From Oscillospiraceae bacterium (GTDB taxonomy: Bacteria; Bacillota; Clostridia; Oscillospirales; Ruminococcaceae), in contig JAJQHJ010000003.1 in assembly GCA_021199795.1 (NCBI GenBank), positions 124,001 to 188,000 on the forward strand: a stretch of DNA of 64,000 nucleotides, read 5' to 3'. Position numbers and translations under genes: made by a program. The notes under the pieces are model-generated. The model was not told where the DNA came from, ran no database searches, and saw only the letters and a program-made list of their open reading frames with translations. Shown here piece by piece: positions 34,434 to 42,354 of the stretch. Within the stretch, counting starts at the first letter, position 1; every line of letters begins with the position of its first letter.

Positions 34434-35219
34434 ATGAGTATTTTAGACGGAAATAACGAAACCTACGAAGTCAAAGAAGAGTTTGCTCCAACCGAGGACA
34501 CCAAGCTGAAAAGGTTCCTCACAGGCAAGACTATCTATATACTTCTGATTGCGGCTATTATATGCCTTGTGGCATTCCTGCCGACGGTTGCTACCATCGC
34601 AACAATCTACAAAAATGTCGATAAAGCTGAAAACGTAATTGAGCTTTCGGATGTGACGCTGACCTACGACCTTACTGATCAATATGTCACCGGCAGTGCC
34701 TACAAGTTCCTGGCTCAGATTGGTTATATCGCTGCCACTGAGGATGCCGCTAATTACTATTATTATGTAATGTATCTCGACATCAACGGCGAACAGGTTG
34801 CAACGCTGGTTGAAGCCGACAAGCGTGGAGACGACGAGATTCAGGAGGTTATAGACGCTTATCTTGAATACGCTTCTGACCCGAACGCCGGCTATCAGGG
34901 AAGCATAGTTGAAATAACCGGTCGCTTCAAGACTATGACTTCATCCGAAGAAGAGCTATTCACTGAGGGTCTTTCCGCAATGGGTCTTAGCGGCACAGCT
35001 CTTGGCTATACTCTTAAGATTCAGGCACTTCCCGAGGCCTCTGACACCATTCCTTACTGGTGCGTAGCAGTTCCGGCAGGAATCGGGCTTGTAGTTTTCA
35101 CAGTCCTCACAGTTTACGGTTTCATCCTTGAGGATAAGCGCGAAAAGGCACAGATGAGCCCATATCCTTATCAGAACCAGAAAAAGAAGAAGCCAAAGAA
35201 AGACAAGAAAAAGAAATAA
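34434..35219 (+). CDS. Two-helix membrane protein of unknown function
   Basis: A 261-residue protein I do not recognise. It has a short acidic N-terminus, a membrane helix at about residues 33-55, an extracytoplasmic domain of about 150 residues with Tyr-rich segments, a second helix at about 205-230, and a very basic Lys-rich cytoplasmic tail. I chose ATG 34434, after TGGAGGA. It has its own promoter and a good terminator, so it is not clearly tied to the ABC exporter upstream. The layout resembles ESX/E-set-like or DUF3592-like proteins, but I cannot assign it. Confidence 0.75.
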   Translation: MSILDGNNETYEVKEEFAPTEDTKLKRFLTGKTIYILLIAAIICLVAFLPTVATIATIYKNVDKAENVIELSDVTLTYDLTDQYVTGSAYKFLAQIGYIAATEDAANYYYYVMYLDINGEQVATLVEADKRGDDEIQEVIDAYLEYASDPNAGYQGSIVEITGRFKTMTSSEEELFTEGLSAMGLSGTALGYTLKIQALPEASDTIPYWCVAVPAGIGLVVFTVLTVYGFILEDKREKAQMSPYPYQNQKKKKPKKDKKKK

Positions 35220-35224
35220 AAAAA

Positions 35225-35260
35225 TGAGGCATCGTATCAGCGATGCCTCAATTATTTTTA
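35225..35260. terminator. Intrinsic terminator between convergent genes
   Basis: TGAGGCATCG and CGATGCCTCA form a perfect 10-bp stem around TATCAG, followed by ATTATTTTT; the A-run on the other side lets it serve the GH43 gene as well. Confidence 0.85.
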
Positions 35261-35268
35261 CCTGGTTT

Positions 35269-36843
35269 TCATTCATTTTCTATATACGCAAACTGCCATT
35301 CGTCAAAGACGAAGCTTCCGCCGAATACGAAATAGAGATCGTGCGTTCCCGAAACCGTCTTATCAAGTGTGCAGACTATAGTCTCAAAGTCGCTTCCGGT
35401 GTTGAACTGGATATTTCCGACAACTGTTCCATCGGCAGAGTCAAGCCTTATTTCAATGATGCCTTTTCCTCTGACTGTAGCCGCAAAAGCATTAGCTCCG
35501 TTTCCGAAATCAACTGACGAAACAGCTGACCAGTCGCCATCTGAAATGCTGGTTATAAACGTCCTGTCTTCGCTGGTAAAGTAAGTGATTCCGGCAGTAG
35601 TAACTGCTGTTTCAGCCTGATTTACAGAGAACGCATCCAGGTCTTTAATCTGCTCAACGCCCTCCCTGGTCATAGTAGCGGGGGATATTGTGACTGTGTC
35701 CTCGTCGACTTCGATGACGTCAACTCCGATGCTTCTGTATCCGCTTGCGCTTGATCCCATATTGTCAAGAAGCATTACTGTCTGATATAGAATATAGTAG
35801 TTGTCCCCGAACTTCTGCAGGTGCGAATGGTTGTTACTGAATGAGAAGCCATACCTTGACGGATTCGAGAGATATTCTCCTCCGTAAACCCAGCTGTCAG
35901 GGTCGAGTGGATCAGTCGAAGTCATATAGACCATCGAGCATGTTGTGGGTGACTCTTCATCTGAATCATATGAATCCCATTTGTATCTGTCCTCATAGTT
36001 TGAGCAATATGTCAGGACATAGGTGCCGTTTATGTAGTTGAGCTCATTTGCCTCGAAGTGGTAAACGGCTGGTATCTTTATAATTTCGCTGTCAAGAGAA
36101 ATCATGTCGCTGCCAAGCTTAACCAGCCGACAGTTACCGGTGTACATTCCATCCTCGTCATCGTGCACAGCACTTCCTCCGCCGAAAACGAGCCATCCCA
36201 CTCCGTCATCATCGATGACAACGCCGGGGTCAAAGCACCAGTAAACCGGGTCGTTAGCAAGCTCGGCAGTGGAATTAGTTATAAGTGCCTCGCCAAGAGG
36301 ATCTGTCCATGGACCGGTAGGGGAGTCAGATGTGAGAACTCCTATGCCTCCGGAGCTATTTGCAAAGTAGAGGAAAAATTCAGTCTTTCCGTTTGACTTC
36401 TCTCTTGAGACGATTGACGGTGCCCAGCTGCAACCAGCCCAGGTCGCAATGTCGGTAACCTCAATTGTGCACTCGTAAGTCCAGTTCACCATGTCGTCAG
36501 TAGAATAGCAGACAAGTGAGCCTATAGACCCGTAGGTATTTTCATCTGTTCCGGTTCCGGCATCATACTGTTCGCTGTCGTTCGTACCATAGACATACAG
36601 CCTGCCATTGTACTCAACCGAAGTCGGGTCGGCAAAGAATGTTACCGACGAAATCGGGTTGTTTTCGCCGATATATTTGTTTGATTCCGTCATAGTGTCA
36701 GAGGGGACGCTGTAGCCAAGCTCCTGAGTGTCGACCAAGTCCTTTGAAATAGTGAAGTCTGATGCTTCTGCGTTGCCACAGCCAGTAAGAGTTGCGCCAA
36801 TCATTGTTGCAATTGTCATGAGGCAAATTATCCTTTTCTTCAT
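35269..36843 (-). CDS. Glycoside hydrolase family 43 lipoprotein
   Basis: A 524-residue surface lipoprotein with lipobox TLTGC, Cys22. Residues about 55-385 form a five-bladed GH43 domain: the catalytic base Asp in FFADPTSVEYNG, the pKa-modulating Asp in CFDPGVVIDDDG and the acid Glu in YHFEANELNYING. The last 130 residues look like a beta-sandwich carbohydrate-binding module (FGNGANAFAATVRGKG onward), as in CBM6. GH43 enzymes mostly release arabinose or xylose from plant polysaccharides. It has its own promoter at 36877-36905 and sits next to the initiator tRNA gene. Confidence 0.88.
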   Translation of the reverse strand: MKKRIICLMTIATMIGATLTGCGNAEASDFTISKDLVDTQELGYSVPSDTMTESNKYIGENNPISSVTFFADPTSVEYNGRLYVYGTNDSEQYDAGTGTDENTYGSIGSLVCYSTDDMVNWTYECTIEVTDIATWAGCSWAPSIVSREKSNGKTEFFLYFANSSGGIGVLTSDSPTGPWTDPLGEALITNSTAELANDPVYWCFDPGVVIDDDGVGWLVFGGGSAVHDDEDGMYTGNCRLVKLGSDMISLDSEIIKIPAVYHFEANELNYINGTYVLTYCSNYEDRYKWDSYDSDEESPTTCSMVYMTSTDPLDPDSWVYGGEYLSNPSRYGFSFSNNHSHLQKFGDNYYILYQTVMLLDNMGSSASGYRSIGVDVIEVDEDTVTISPATMTREGVEQIKDLDAFSVNQAETAVTTAGITYFTSEDRTFITSISDGDWSAVSSVDFGNGANAFAATVRGKGIIEIRLDSADGTVVGNIQFNTGSDFETIVCTLDKTVSGTHDLYFVFGGSFVFDEWQFAYIENE

Positions 36844-36876
36844 AATATGATGTTCCTTTCAAGGAGAGATATATTC

Positions 36877-36905
36877 ATTATACAATAGTATAGCAGAAAT
36901 TTCAA
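36877..36905 (-). promoter_or_regulatory. Sigma-A promoter of GH43 gene
   Basis: Minus strand TTGAAA (36900-36905) and TATAAT (36877-36882), 17-bp spacer. Confidence 0.75.
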
Positions 36906-36952
36906 TGACCGATACCGAGACAGATATTGACTTTTTCTGAGATTTAGGGTAA

Positions 36953-36986
36953 TAAAAAAATCCCGAACCGGAAACCGATTCGGAAT
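36953..36986 (-). terminator. Intrinsic terminator of the initiator tRNA gene
   Basis: On the minus strand ATTCCGAATCGG pairs with CCGGTTCGGGAT (two G-T pairs) around TTT and is followed by a run of seven Ts. Confidence 0.85.
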
Positions 36987-36992
36987 CTTTTC

Positions 36993-37068
<76 letters not shown>

Positions 37069-37106
37069 ATATATCGTAAGGGGTTCTCACCCCGAACGTG
37101 TTACTT

Positions 37107-37135
37107 ATAATAGCACAACTCATAGACTTTGTCAA
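37107..37135 (-). promoter_or_regulatory. Sigma-A promoter of the initiator tRNA
   Basis: Minus strand TTGACA (37130-37135) and TATTAT (37107-37112), 17-bp spacer. Confidence 0.8.
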
Positions 37136-37153
37136 GCCTTTTTTGAAAAACTC

Positions 37154-37173
37154 TTTGAAAAAATTTTTTCAAA
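37154..37173. repeat. 20-bp perfect A/T-rich palindrome
   Basis: TTTGAAAAAA and TTTTTTCAAA form a perfect palindrome in the divergent promoter region between the tRNA and rpsO. A-tracts in this arrangement bend DNA and may raise promoter activity (UP-element-like). Confidence 0.45.
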
Positions 37174-37190
37174 ATCCAGTCAGAAACCCC

Positions 37191-37219
37191 TTTACAAAAC
37201 GCAAAATTTGTGGTAACAT
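37191..37219 (+). promoter_or_regulatory. Promoter of rpsO
   Basis: TTTACA (37191-37196) and TAACAT (37214-37219), 17-bp spacer; start near 37226, at the first base pair of the leader structure. Confidence 0.6.
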
Positions 37220-37224
37220 ATATC

Positions 37225-37313
37225 AGTCTGCGCAGAGCATATTCGACCTGCCATGACAATACCGCAGACTCGGGTAGCGGATTCAGCCCCAAAGGGGAGA
37301 AATACCCGCCGCT
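37225..37313 (+). promoter_or_regulatory. Structured rpsO leader, possible S15-binding pseudoknot
   Basis: AGTCTGCG (37225-37232) pairs perfectly with CGCAGACT (37263-37270). Next, CGGGTA (37271-37276) pairs with TACCCG (37303-37308), enclosing a CCCC/GGGG hairpin (37287-37297). AGCGG (37276-37280) can pair with CCGCT (37309-37313) across that stem, giving a pseudoknot or an alternative fold. Autoregulation of rpsO by S15 through leader RNA is known in several bacteria with unrelated structures; this one I do not recognise. Confidence 0.6.
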
Positions 37314-37353
37314 GTCCATGCTGACGGAAGTAATTTTGAAAGAGGTATTACAA

Positions 37354-37620
37354 ATGCTCAGAAAAGAAGAAAAAGCCGCAATTATTGAGGCTAACAGACT
37401 GTCCGAGACAGACACCGGCTCACCTGAAGTTCAGATTGCTATTCTCACCAAGAGAATTGCTGACCTCACCGAGCATCTCAAGGCGAACAAGAACGACCAT
37501 CATTCAAGAAGAGGACTTCTCAAGATGGTAGGTAAAAGACGTAATCTTCTCAACTATCTCAAGAAGAAAGACGTCAACCGCTACCGCGAAATCGTTGAAA
37601 AGCTCGGCTTGAGAAAGTAA
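37354..37620 (+). CDS. rpsO: 30S ribosomal protein S15
   Basis: An 88-residue primary rRNA-binding protein of the small subunit. The hallmarks are [17 protein letters not shown], the [18 protein letters not shown] segment and the terminal LGLRK. I chose ATG 37354, preceded by GAAAGAGG; an in-frame extension to 37210 would run through the leader structure and adds nothing family-like. The pnp gene follows, as in many bacteria. Confidence 0.97.
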   Translation: MLRKEEKAAIIEANRLSETDTGSPEVQIAILTKRIADLTEHLKANKNDHHSRRGLLKMVGKRRNLLNYLKKKDVNRYREIVEKLGLRK

Positions 37621-37631
37621 ATCAGTCTCTT

Positions 37632-37672
37632 AGGGCAGTAGCGGCTTTCTCAAGCGGCTTACTGCCCTTTGC
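37632..37672 (+). terminator. Partial terminator hairpin after rpsO
   Basis: AGGGCAGTA (37632-37640) pairs with TACTGCCCT (37660-37668), and the loop has a small GCTT/AAGC hairpin. The T-run is weak, so some transcription may continue into pnp. Confidence 0.55.
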
Positions 37673-37702
37673 TTAAGTCTCAGAACACAAAAACTGTATT
37701 TA

Positions 37703-37787
37703 CAAGCGATGTTTTTTAGTAATAAGTTAAGGCTTTTTCAGAAAGCATTGCGAAAAAGCCTTAGCTTATTGCTAAAACATCCGCTTG
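37703..37787 (+). promoter_or_regulatory. Very long hairpin in the pnp leader
   Basis: The left arm 37703-37739 and right arm 37752-37787 are complementary over about 34 pairs, with only a one-base bulge, a two-base bulge and two G-U pairs. The loop is 12 bases. Such a long double-stranded RNA is a typical RNase III substrate. In E. coli, a leader stem-loop cut by RNase III is the basis of pnp autoregulation; the same position and logic are seen here, though homology is not claimed. Confidence 0.7.
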
Positions 37788-37825
37788 AAAATATAAGAAC
37801 CTATTTTTAAGGAGGATATTACACT

Positions 37826-39967
37826 ATGGCAATGTCAGAACTCAAGAAGTTTGACAAGTACAGAAAGTACGAAACCACATTCGCCGGACGTCCTCTCACC
37901 GTTGAAACCGGTAAGACCAGTGAGCTCGCAAACGGCTCCTGCTGGGTCACCTATGGTGAGACTGTCGTTATGGCTAACGTTACCGCCTCGGTTAAGCCGA
38001 GAGACGGCATCGACTTCTTCCCGCTTTCCGTTGATTACGAGGAGAAGCTCTATTCAGTAGGAAGAATCCCCGGTTCATTCACTAAGCGCGAGGGCAAGCC
38101 CTCCGACAAGGCTATTCTCACCTCGAGAATGGTCGACCGTCCGATCCGTCCTTTGTTCCCCAAGGATATGCGTAACGACGTAACAGTTGTAATGACAGTT
38201 ATGTCAGCTGATCCCGATTGCTCACCTGAGATAACCGGTATGCTCGCAACCTCAATCGCTCTCTCCATTTCGGATATTCCGTGGGCAGGACCGATTGCAG
38301 GTATCAGCGTTGGTTTGGTTGACGGTGAAATCGTTTTGAACCCGACACTTGAGCAGCGTTCAAGAAATCATCTTAACCTCACAGTTGCTGGAACCATGGA
38401 GAAGATCGTCATGATCGAAGCTGGTGCTGACGAAGTTGACGATGAGACCATGCTCAACGCTATCAAGACCGGACACAAGGAAATCCAGAAGATGGTCGCA
38501 TTTATCAACGACATCAAGGCTGAAATTGGCAAGCCTAAGTTTGAATTCGAGTCTATGGAAGTAGATCATGACCTCTTTGACGCCATCGAAGAAATGGCTG
38601 CTGAGGATGTCAAGGTTGCTCTTGATACCGACGACAAGAATGTCCGTGAAGCAAGACTCCAGCCCATCAAGGATGCTATTCACGCCAAGTATGACGAGCA
38701 GTATCCTGAGCAGATTGCAATGATCGATGAGTGCATCTATAAGCTCCAGAAGAAGATTGTCCGCAACTGGCTCTATGAAGGCAAGCGTGTTGACGGAAGA
38801 AGCCTCGACCAGATCCGTCCTCTTGCTGCAGAAGTAGGACTTCTCCCAAGAGTTCACGGCTCAGGACTCTTTACCCGTGGACAGACCCAGGTTCTCTCAA
38901 TCGCAACCCTGGCTCCTGTAAGCGAGTGCCAGAAGCTCGACGGTCTTGATGAAGAGACCGAGAAGAGATATATGCACCAGTATAACTTCCCGTCCTATTC
39001 AGTAGGCGAGACCAAGGCTTCCCGCGGACCCGGACGCCGTGAAATCGGTCATGGCGCATTGGCTGAAAAGGCACTTGTTCCTGTTCTTCCCTCAGTTGAA
39101 GAATTCCCGTATGCTATAAGAGTTGTTTCCGAGGTTCTTTCCTCCAACGGCTCCACTTCACAGGGCTCCATCTGCGGCTCAACTCTCGCACTTATGGATG
39201 CCGGTGTTCCGATAAAGGCTCCTGTAGCCGGAATCTCCTGCGGTCTTATCACCAAGGAAGACGGTTCATTCGCAACAATGGTCGATATCCAGGGTCTTGA
39301 GGACTTCTTCGGCGATATGGACTTCAAGGTCGGCGGTACCCATAAGGGAATCACTGCTATCCAGGTAGATATCAAGGTTGACGGTCTTACTTACGAGATC
39401 ATCGAGGAAGCATTCGCCAAGACTCATAAGGCTAGAGACTACATCCTTGATGAGATTATGGCTAAGGCTATCGATGCTCCGAGACCTCAGGTATCTAAGT
39501 ATGCACCCAAGATGCTCACCACCAAGGTTCCTGTTGATAAGATCCGTGAAGTCATCGGCTCCGGTGGAAAGGTCATCCAGAAGATTTCTGCTGATTACGA
39601 CGTCAAGGTCGACATCAATGATGACGGTAACGTATTCGTATCCGGTCTTGACCTTGAAAAGGCTAAGGCTGCTATCTCCGTCATCAATACCATCGCTTTT
39701 GATCCTGAAATCGGTGCCATCTACAAGGGCAAGGTTGTAAGAATCATGAACTTCGGTGCGTTCGTCGAGATTGCTCCCGGCAAGGACGGCTTGGTTCATA
39801 TCTCCAAGCTCGACATGCAGAGAGTCAATAAGGTCGAGGACGTTGTGTCCATCGGCGACGAAATCCTGGTAAAGGTTATCGAAATCGACGATCAGGGCAG
39901 ACTCAACCTCAGCCGCAAGGATGCTTTGGTTGAACTTGCCGCCAAGAGAGCTCAGAAGAAAGACTGA
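37826..39967 (+). CDS. pnp: Polyribonucleotide nucleotidyltransferase (PNPase)
   Basis: A 713-residue phosphorolytic 3'-to-5' exoribonuclease. The first RNase PH domain opens with ETGKTSELANGSCWVTYGET and SFTKREGKPSD, then the helical linker, the second, catalytic RNase PH domain (SSNGSTSQGSICGSTLALMDAG, with active-site Asp region GLEDFFGDMDFKVGG), a KH domain (VIGSGGKVIQKI) and an S1 domain (GAIYKGKVVRIMNFGAFVEI). All parts are present and the length is normal. AAGGAGG precedes ATG 37826, and a terminator follows. Confidence 0.98.
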   Translation: MAMSELKKFDKYRKYETTFAGRPLTVETGKTSELANGSCWVTYGETVVMANVTASVKPRDGIDFFPLSVDYEEKLYSVGRIPGSFTKREGKPSDKAILTSRMVDRPIRPLFPKDMRNDVTVVMTVMSADPDCSPEITGMLATSIALSISDIPWAGPIAGISVGLVDGEIVLNPTLEQRSRNHLNLTVAGTMEKIVMIEAGADEVDDETMLNAIKTGHKEIQKMVAFINDIKAEIGKPKFEFESMEVDHDLFDAIEEMAAEDVKVALDTDDKNVREARLQPIKDAIHAKYDEQYPEQIAMIDECIYKLQKKIVRNWLYEGKRVDGRSLDQIRPLAAEVGLLPRVHGSGLFTRGQTQVLSIATLAPVSECQKLDGLDEETEKRYMHQYNFPSYSVGETKASRGPGRREIGHGALAEKALVPVLPSVEEFPYAIRVVSEVLSSNGSTSQGSICGSTLALMDAGVPIKAPVAGISCGLITKEDGSFATMVDIQGLEDFFGDMDFKVGGTHKGITAIQVDIKVDGLTYEIIEEAFAKTHKARDYILDEIMAKAIDAPRPQVSKYAPKMLTTKVPVDKIREVIGSGGKVIQKISADYDVKVDINDDGNVFVSGLDLEKAKAAISVINTIAFDPEIGAIYKGKVVRIMNFGAFVEIAPGKDGLVHISKLDMQRVNKVEDVVSIGDEILVKVIEIDDQGRLNLSRKDALVELAAKRAQKKD

Positions 39968-39977
39968 TATTAAAATT

Positions 39978-40015
39978 ATGCACAGTACTTGACCTCAAGT
40001 GCTGTGCATTTTTCT
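39978..40015 (+). terminator. Intrinsic terminator of pnp
   Basis: ATGCACAGTACTT and AAGTGCTGTGCAT form a 13-bp stem (one T-G) around GACCTC, followed by TTTTTCTT. Confidence 0.9.
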
Positions 40016-40049
40016 TATTTTCCACGAAAAATCGAATTTTAAAATTTAA

Positions 40050-40118
40050 TGACGTTTCGGTGGTTGACAAGTGAAGAAATAAGGGATATAATATACCTAT
40101 TGAGTCACCGAACTGACA
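40050..40118. repeat. Inverted operator-like sites flanking a promoter
   Basis: AATGACGTTTCGGTGG on the plus strand (about 40048-40063) and AATGTCAGTTCGGTGA on the minus strand (about 40104-40119) share 12 of 16 positions, including TTCGGTG. One lies upstream of the -35 box and the other just after the start, the layout of paired operators that a looping or cooperative regulator would use. Confidence 0.45.
40064..40092 (+). promoter_or_regulatory. Consensus sigma-A promoter upstream of sugar ABC operon (distal)
   Basis: TTGACA (40064-40069) and TATAAT (40087-40092), 17-bp spacer. Confidence 0.8.
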
Positions 40119-40258
40119 TTTAAATTTCACCATAGCCTGAAAGTGTCTTATTTAAAGTATCTTTCGTGCCGATATATATCATCAGAAGAATAAGAGTTTG
40201 TTGTGGAAGCGGTCTCTGAGCTTTCGTTCGATTTAACATAACCTTAACCGGACAACAG

Positions 40259-40287
40259 TTGAGACTTAACCCTCGAAATAGTATTAT
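40259..40287 (+). promoter_or_regulatory. Second promoter upstream of sugar ABC operon (proximal)
   Basis: TTGAGA (40259-40264) and TATTAT (40282-40287), 17-bp spacer; leader about 55 bases. Confidence 0.6.
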
Positions 40288-40350
40288 TATTGTGTCAATG
40301 ACCGGTTTCCGGCATATGATAAAATTCAGCGGTGTATAAGAGGTGCTTGA

Positions 40351-41415
40351 ATGAAAATTTCAATCCAAGGTCTAACCAAAAAGTACGGTGACTTTAAAGC
40401 TGTTGACAGTCTCACTCTTGATATTGAGAGTGGCGAGCTGGTTGGTCTTCTGGGACCATCCGGTTGCGGAAAGTCAACAACACTGTTTATGCTCTCCGGT
40501 CTTACCGACCCTACGGAGGGTACTATCCTGTTTGGCGATACTGATGTCACGAGAATTCCTCCCGAGGACAGAGAAATCGGTCTCGTCTTCCAGAACTACG
40601 CTCTTTATCCACATATGAGCGTGCTTGACAACATAATGTTCCCCCTAATCAACCGAAAGGTTCCTAAGAAAGAAGCAAAGGAACGTGCAGAGGCAATGGC
40701 TGAAATAGTCCACCTTGAGGGTCTTCTTCAGAGAAAGCCAAAGGCTCTTTCCGGCGGTCAGCAGCAAAGAGTTGCGATTGCTCGTGCTTTGGTCAAGGAG
40801 CCCCAGGTTCTTTTATTGGACGAACCTTTGTCAAACCTTGATGCCAAGCTGAGAGTGGAAACCCGTGAGGAAATCCGCCGTATTCAGCAGGAGGTCAAGA
40901 TCACAACCATCTTCGTAACCCACGACCAGGAAGAAGCAATGAGTATTTCTGATAGAATCGCGGTTATGGATGCAGGTGTGTTGCAGCAGTTTGAAAAGCC
41001 TCAGGATATGTATCTGAATCCTGTCAATACATTTGTTGCCAACTTCCTCGGTACTCCCCAGATCAATATGCTTAATGGCGAAGTCACTGACGAGGGTGTG
41101 TTCCTTGGCAGCAACCTGCTGAGAGCAAGAGCTGACTTTGCGGACAAGCAGACTGATATCCCGAATGGTACATATAAGATGGGCATTCGTCCCGAGCACT
41201 TTGAGCTGGTTGATGACGGCGTTCCCGCTGAAGCAGACAGAGTTCTGATGACTGGTCGTGAGCTTCAGGTATTCTTCCATATGGGAGAGACTCCTTTCAG
41301 ACTTCTCACTCACTCTGACCAAAGGCTCTATGAGGGAAGTAAGTTCTGCTTAAGAGTAAGAAAATCCCAGTTAATGATTTTCGGCGAGGACAGCTTAACA
41401 CTCGCCAAGGTTTGA
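40351..41415 (+). CDS. Sugar ABC transporter ATP-binding protein (UgpC/MsmK-like)
   Basis: A 354-residue ATPase of the carbohydrate uptake transporter-1 group. Walker A is GPSGCGKST, the signature LSGGQQQR, Walker B VLLLDEP, the D-loop SNLDAKLR and the H-loop THDQEEA. The C-terminal third (from about residue 240) is the TOBE regulatory domain (NFLGTPQINML onward). It powers the two permeases and solute-binding lipoprotein that follow. In this type one ATPase may serve several sugar permeases. The ATG follows AAGAGGTG. Confidence 0.93.
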   Translation: MKISIQGLTKKYGDFKAVDSLTLDIESGELVGLLGPSGCGKSTTLFMLSGLTDPTEGTILFGDTDVTRIPPEDREIGLVFQNYALYPHMSVLDNIMFPLINRKVPKKEAKERAEAMAEIVHLEGLLQRKPKALSGGQQQRVAIARALVKEPQVLLLDEPLSNLDAKLRVETREEIRRIQQEVKITTIFVTHDQEEAMSISDRIAVMDAGVLQQFEKPQDMYLNPVNTFVANFLGTPQINMLNGEVTDEGVFLGSNLLRARADFADKQTDIPNGTYKMGIRPEHFELVDDGVPAEADRVLMTGRELQVFFHMGETPFRLLTHSDQRLYEGSKFCLRVRKSQLMIFGEDSLTLAKV

Positions 41416-41430
41416 TAGGGGAGGGGTAAT

Positions 41431-42354
41431 ATGAAAGATTATTCGTCTCCCGTCTATACAGTAAGAAGAAAACTGAGACCATTCAAAGGCTTCCTGTATC
41501 TTCTTCCGTCAATTATTGTATTGTGCGTGTTCACAATCTATCCGCTCATAAAGACATTTATAATGAGTTTTATGGAGGATTATAACCTTGTAAAGGGCAC
41601 GTATACTGCGATAAATCTTGCGAACTATAAGGAGCTCTTCTCAGACGCTACATTCCTGGCAGCTCTCAAGAACACCGGTATCTACGTTATATTCGTGGTT
41701 CCGATTTCAGTTGTTCTTTCGCTTATAATCGCAGTCTTCATCAACGACGTAGTAAGAGGAAAGGCTATCTTCCAGACTCTTTACTTCCTGCCTTATGTAA
41801 CGAGTGTAATCGCTATAGGTTTGGTATGGAGATGGATGTTCAACTCCAACTATGGTCTTATCAATAGTATTCTCAATATTTTCGGAATAGAATCAATTGA
41901 GTGGCTGAATTTGCCAAAATACGCCATGCCGGCTCTGATAATATTCAGTGTATGGAAGAGCCTTGCGTTCAATATCCTGATCTTCCTTTCGGGACTTCAG
42001 ACAATTCCGCAGGATATCTATCGTGCGGCAAGAGTGGATTCAACTCCGAAGATGCGTGTATTCTTTAAGCTCACTGTTCCTCAGATGAAGCCGATTATCG
42101 TATACACATTCATGATGGGCTTTATAAGCGCGTTCAAGGTCTACAATGAGGTCTACTCTCTGTTCGGAGGAACCCGTGCAGGACCGGCAAACAGCGCAAT
42201 CACGGTTGTTTACTACATCTACGCCAAGTTCTACAACAGTTATCGATATGGTCTTGCGGCGGCCGCAGCTGTCGTGCTGTTCGTGATAATCTTTGTCTTT
42301 ACTATGATTGAAAGATATGTCACGAGAGATAGGGATAAGGTGAAGAGCAAATGA
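41431..42354 (+). CDS. Sugar ABC transporter permease (MalF/UgpA-like)
   Basis: A 307-residue membrane protein with six predicted helices. The EAA loop that contacts the ATPase is visible near residue 195 (YRAARVDSTPKMRVFFKLTVP). It follows the ATPase by 15 bases with GGGGAGGGG as ribosome binding site and overlaps the next permease by four bases. Together the two permeases form the heterodimeric channel of a CUT1-type importer. The sugar is unknown; the genes around it do not include an obvious matching glycosidase. Confidence 0.93.
   Translation: MKDYSSPVYTVRRKLRPFKGFLYLLPSIIVLCVFTIYPLIKTFIMSFMEDYNLVKGTYTAINLANYKELFSDATFLAALKNTGIYVIFVVPISVVLSLIIAVFINDVVRGKAIFQTLYFLPYVTSVIAIGLVWRWMFNSNYGLINSILNIFGIESIEWLNLPKYAMPALIIFSVWKSLAFNILIFLSGLQTIPQDIYRAARVDSTPKMRVFFKLTVPQMKPIIVYTFMMGFISAFKVYNEVYSLFGGTRAGPANSAITVVYYIYAKFYNSYRYGLAAAAAVVLFVIIFVFTMIERYVTRDRDKVKSK

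Larger units (their letters stand above)
40016..40350 (+). other. Regulatory gap upstream of the sugar ABC operon
   Basis: About 335 bases without a supportable gene. It contains two good promoters (40064-40092 and 40259-40287), an inverted pair of related sites flanking the first, and a small CCGG-TTT-CCGG hairpin near 40302-40313. The rest, about 40115-40255, shows nothing I can name; it would be a long 5' leader for transcripts from the first promoter. Confidence 0.6.

Noticed and set aside
37210-37353. N-terminal extension of rpsO
   Set aside because: The frame is open but passes through the leader structure; S15 has its usual length from ATG 37354, which has a ribosome binding site.
40115-40255. 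Possible small gene or known riboswitch in the long leader of the sugar operon
   Set aside because: No start with a ribosome binding site and adequate frame, and no motif of a known riboswitch could be recognised.
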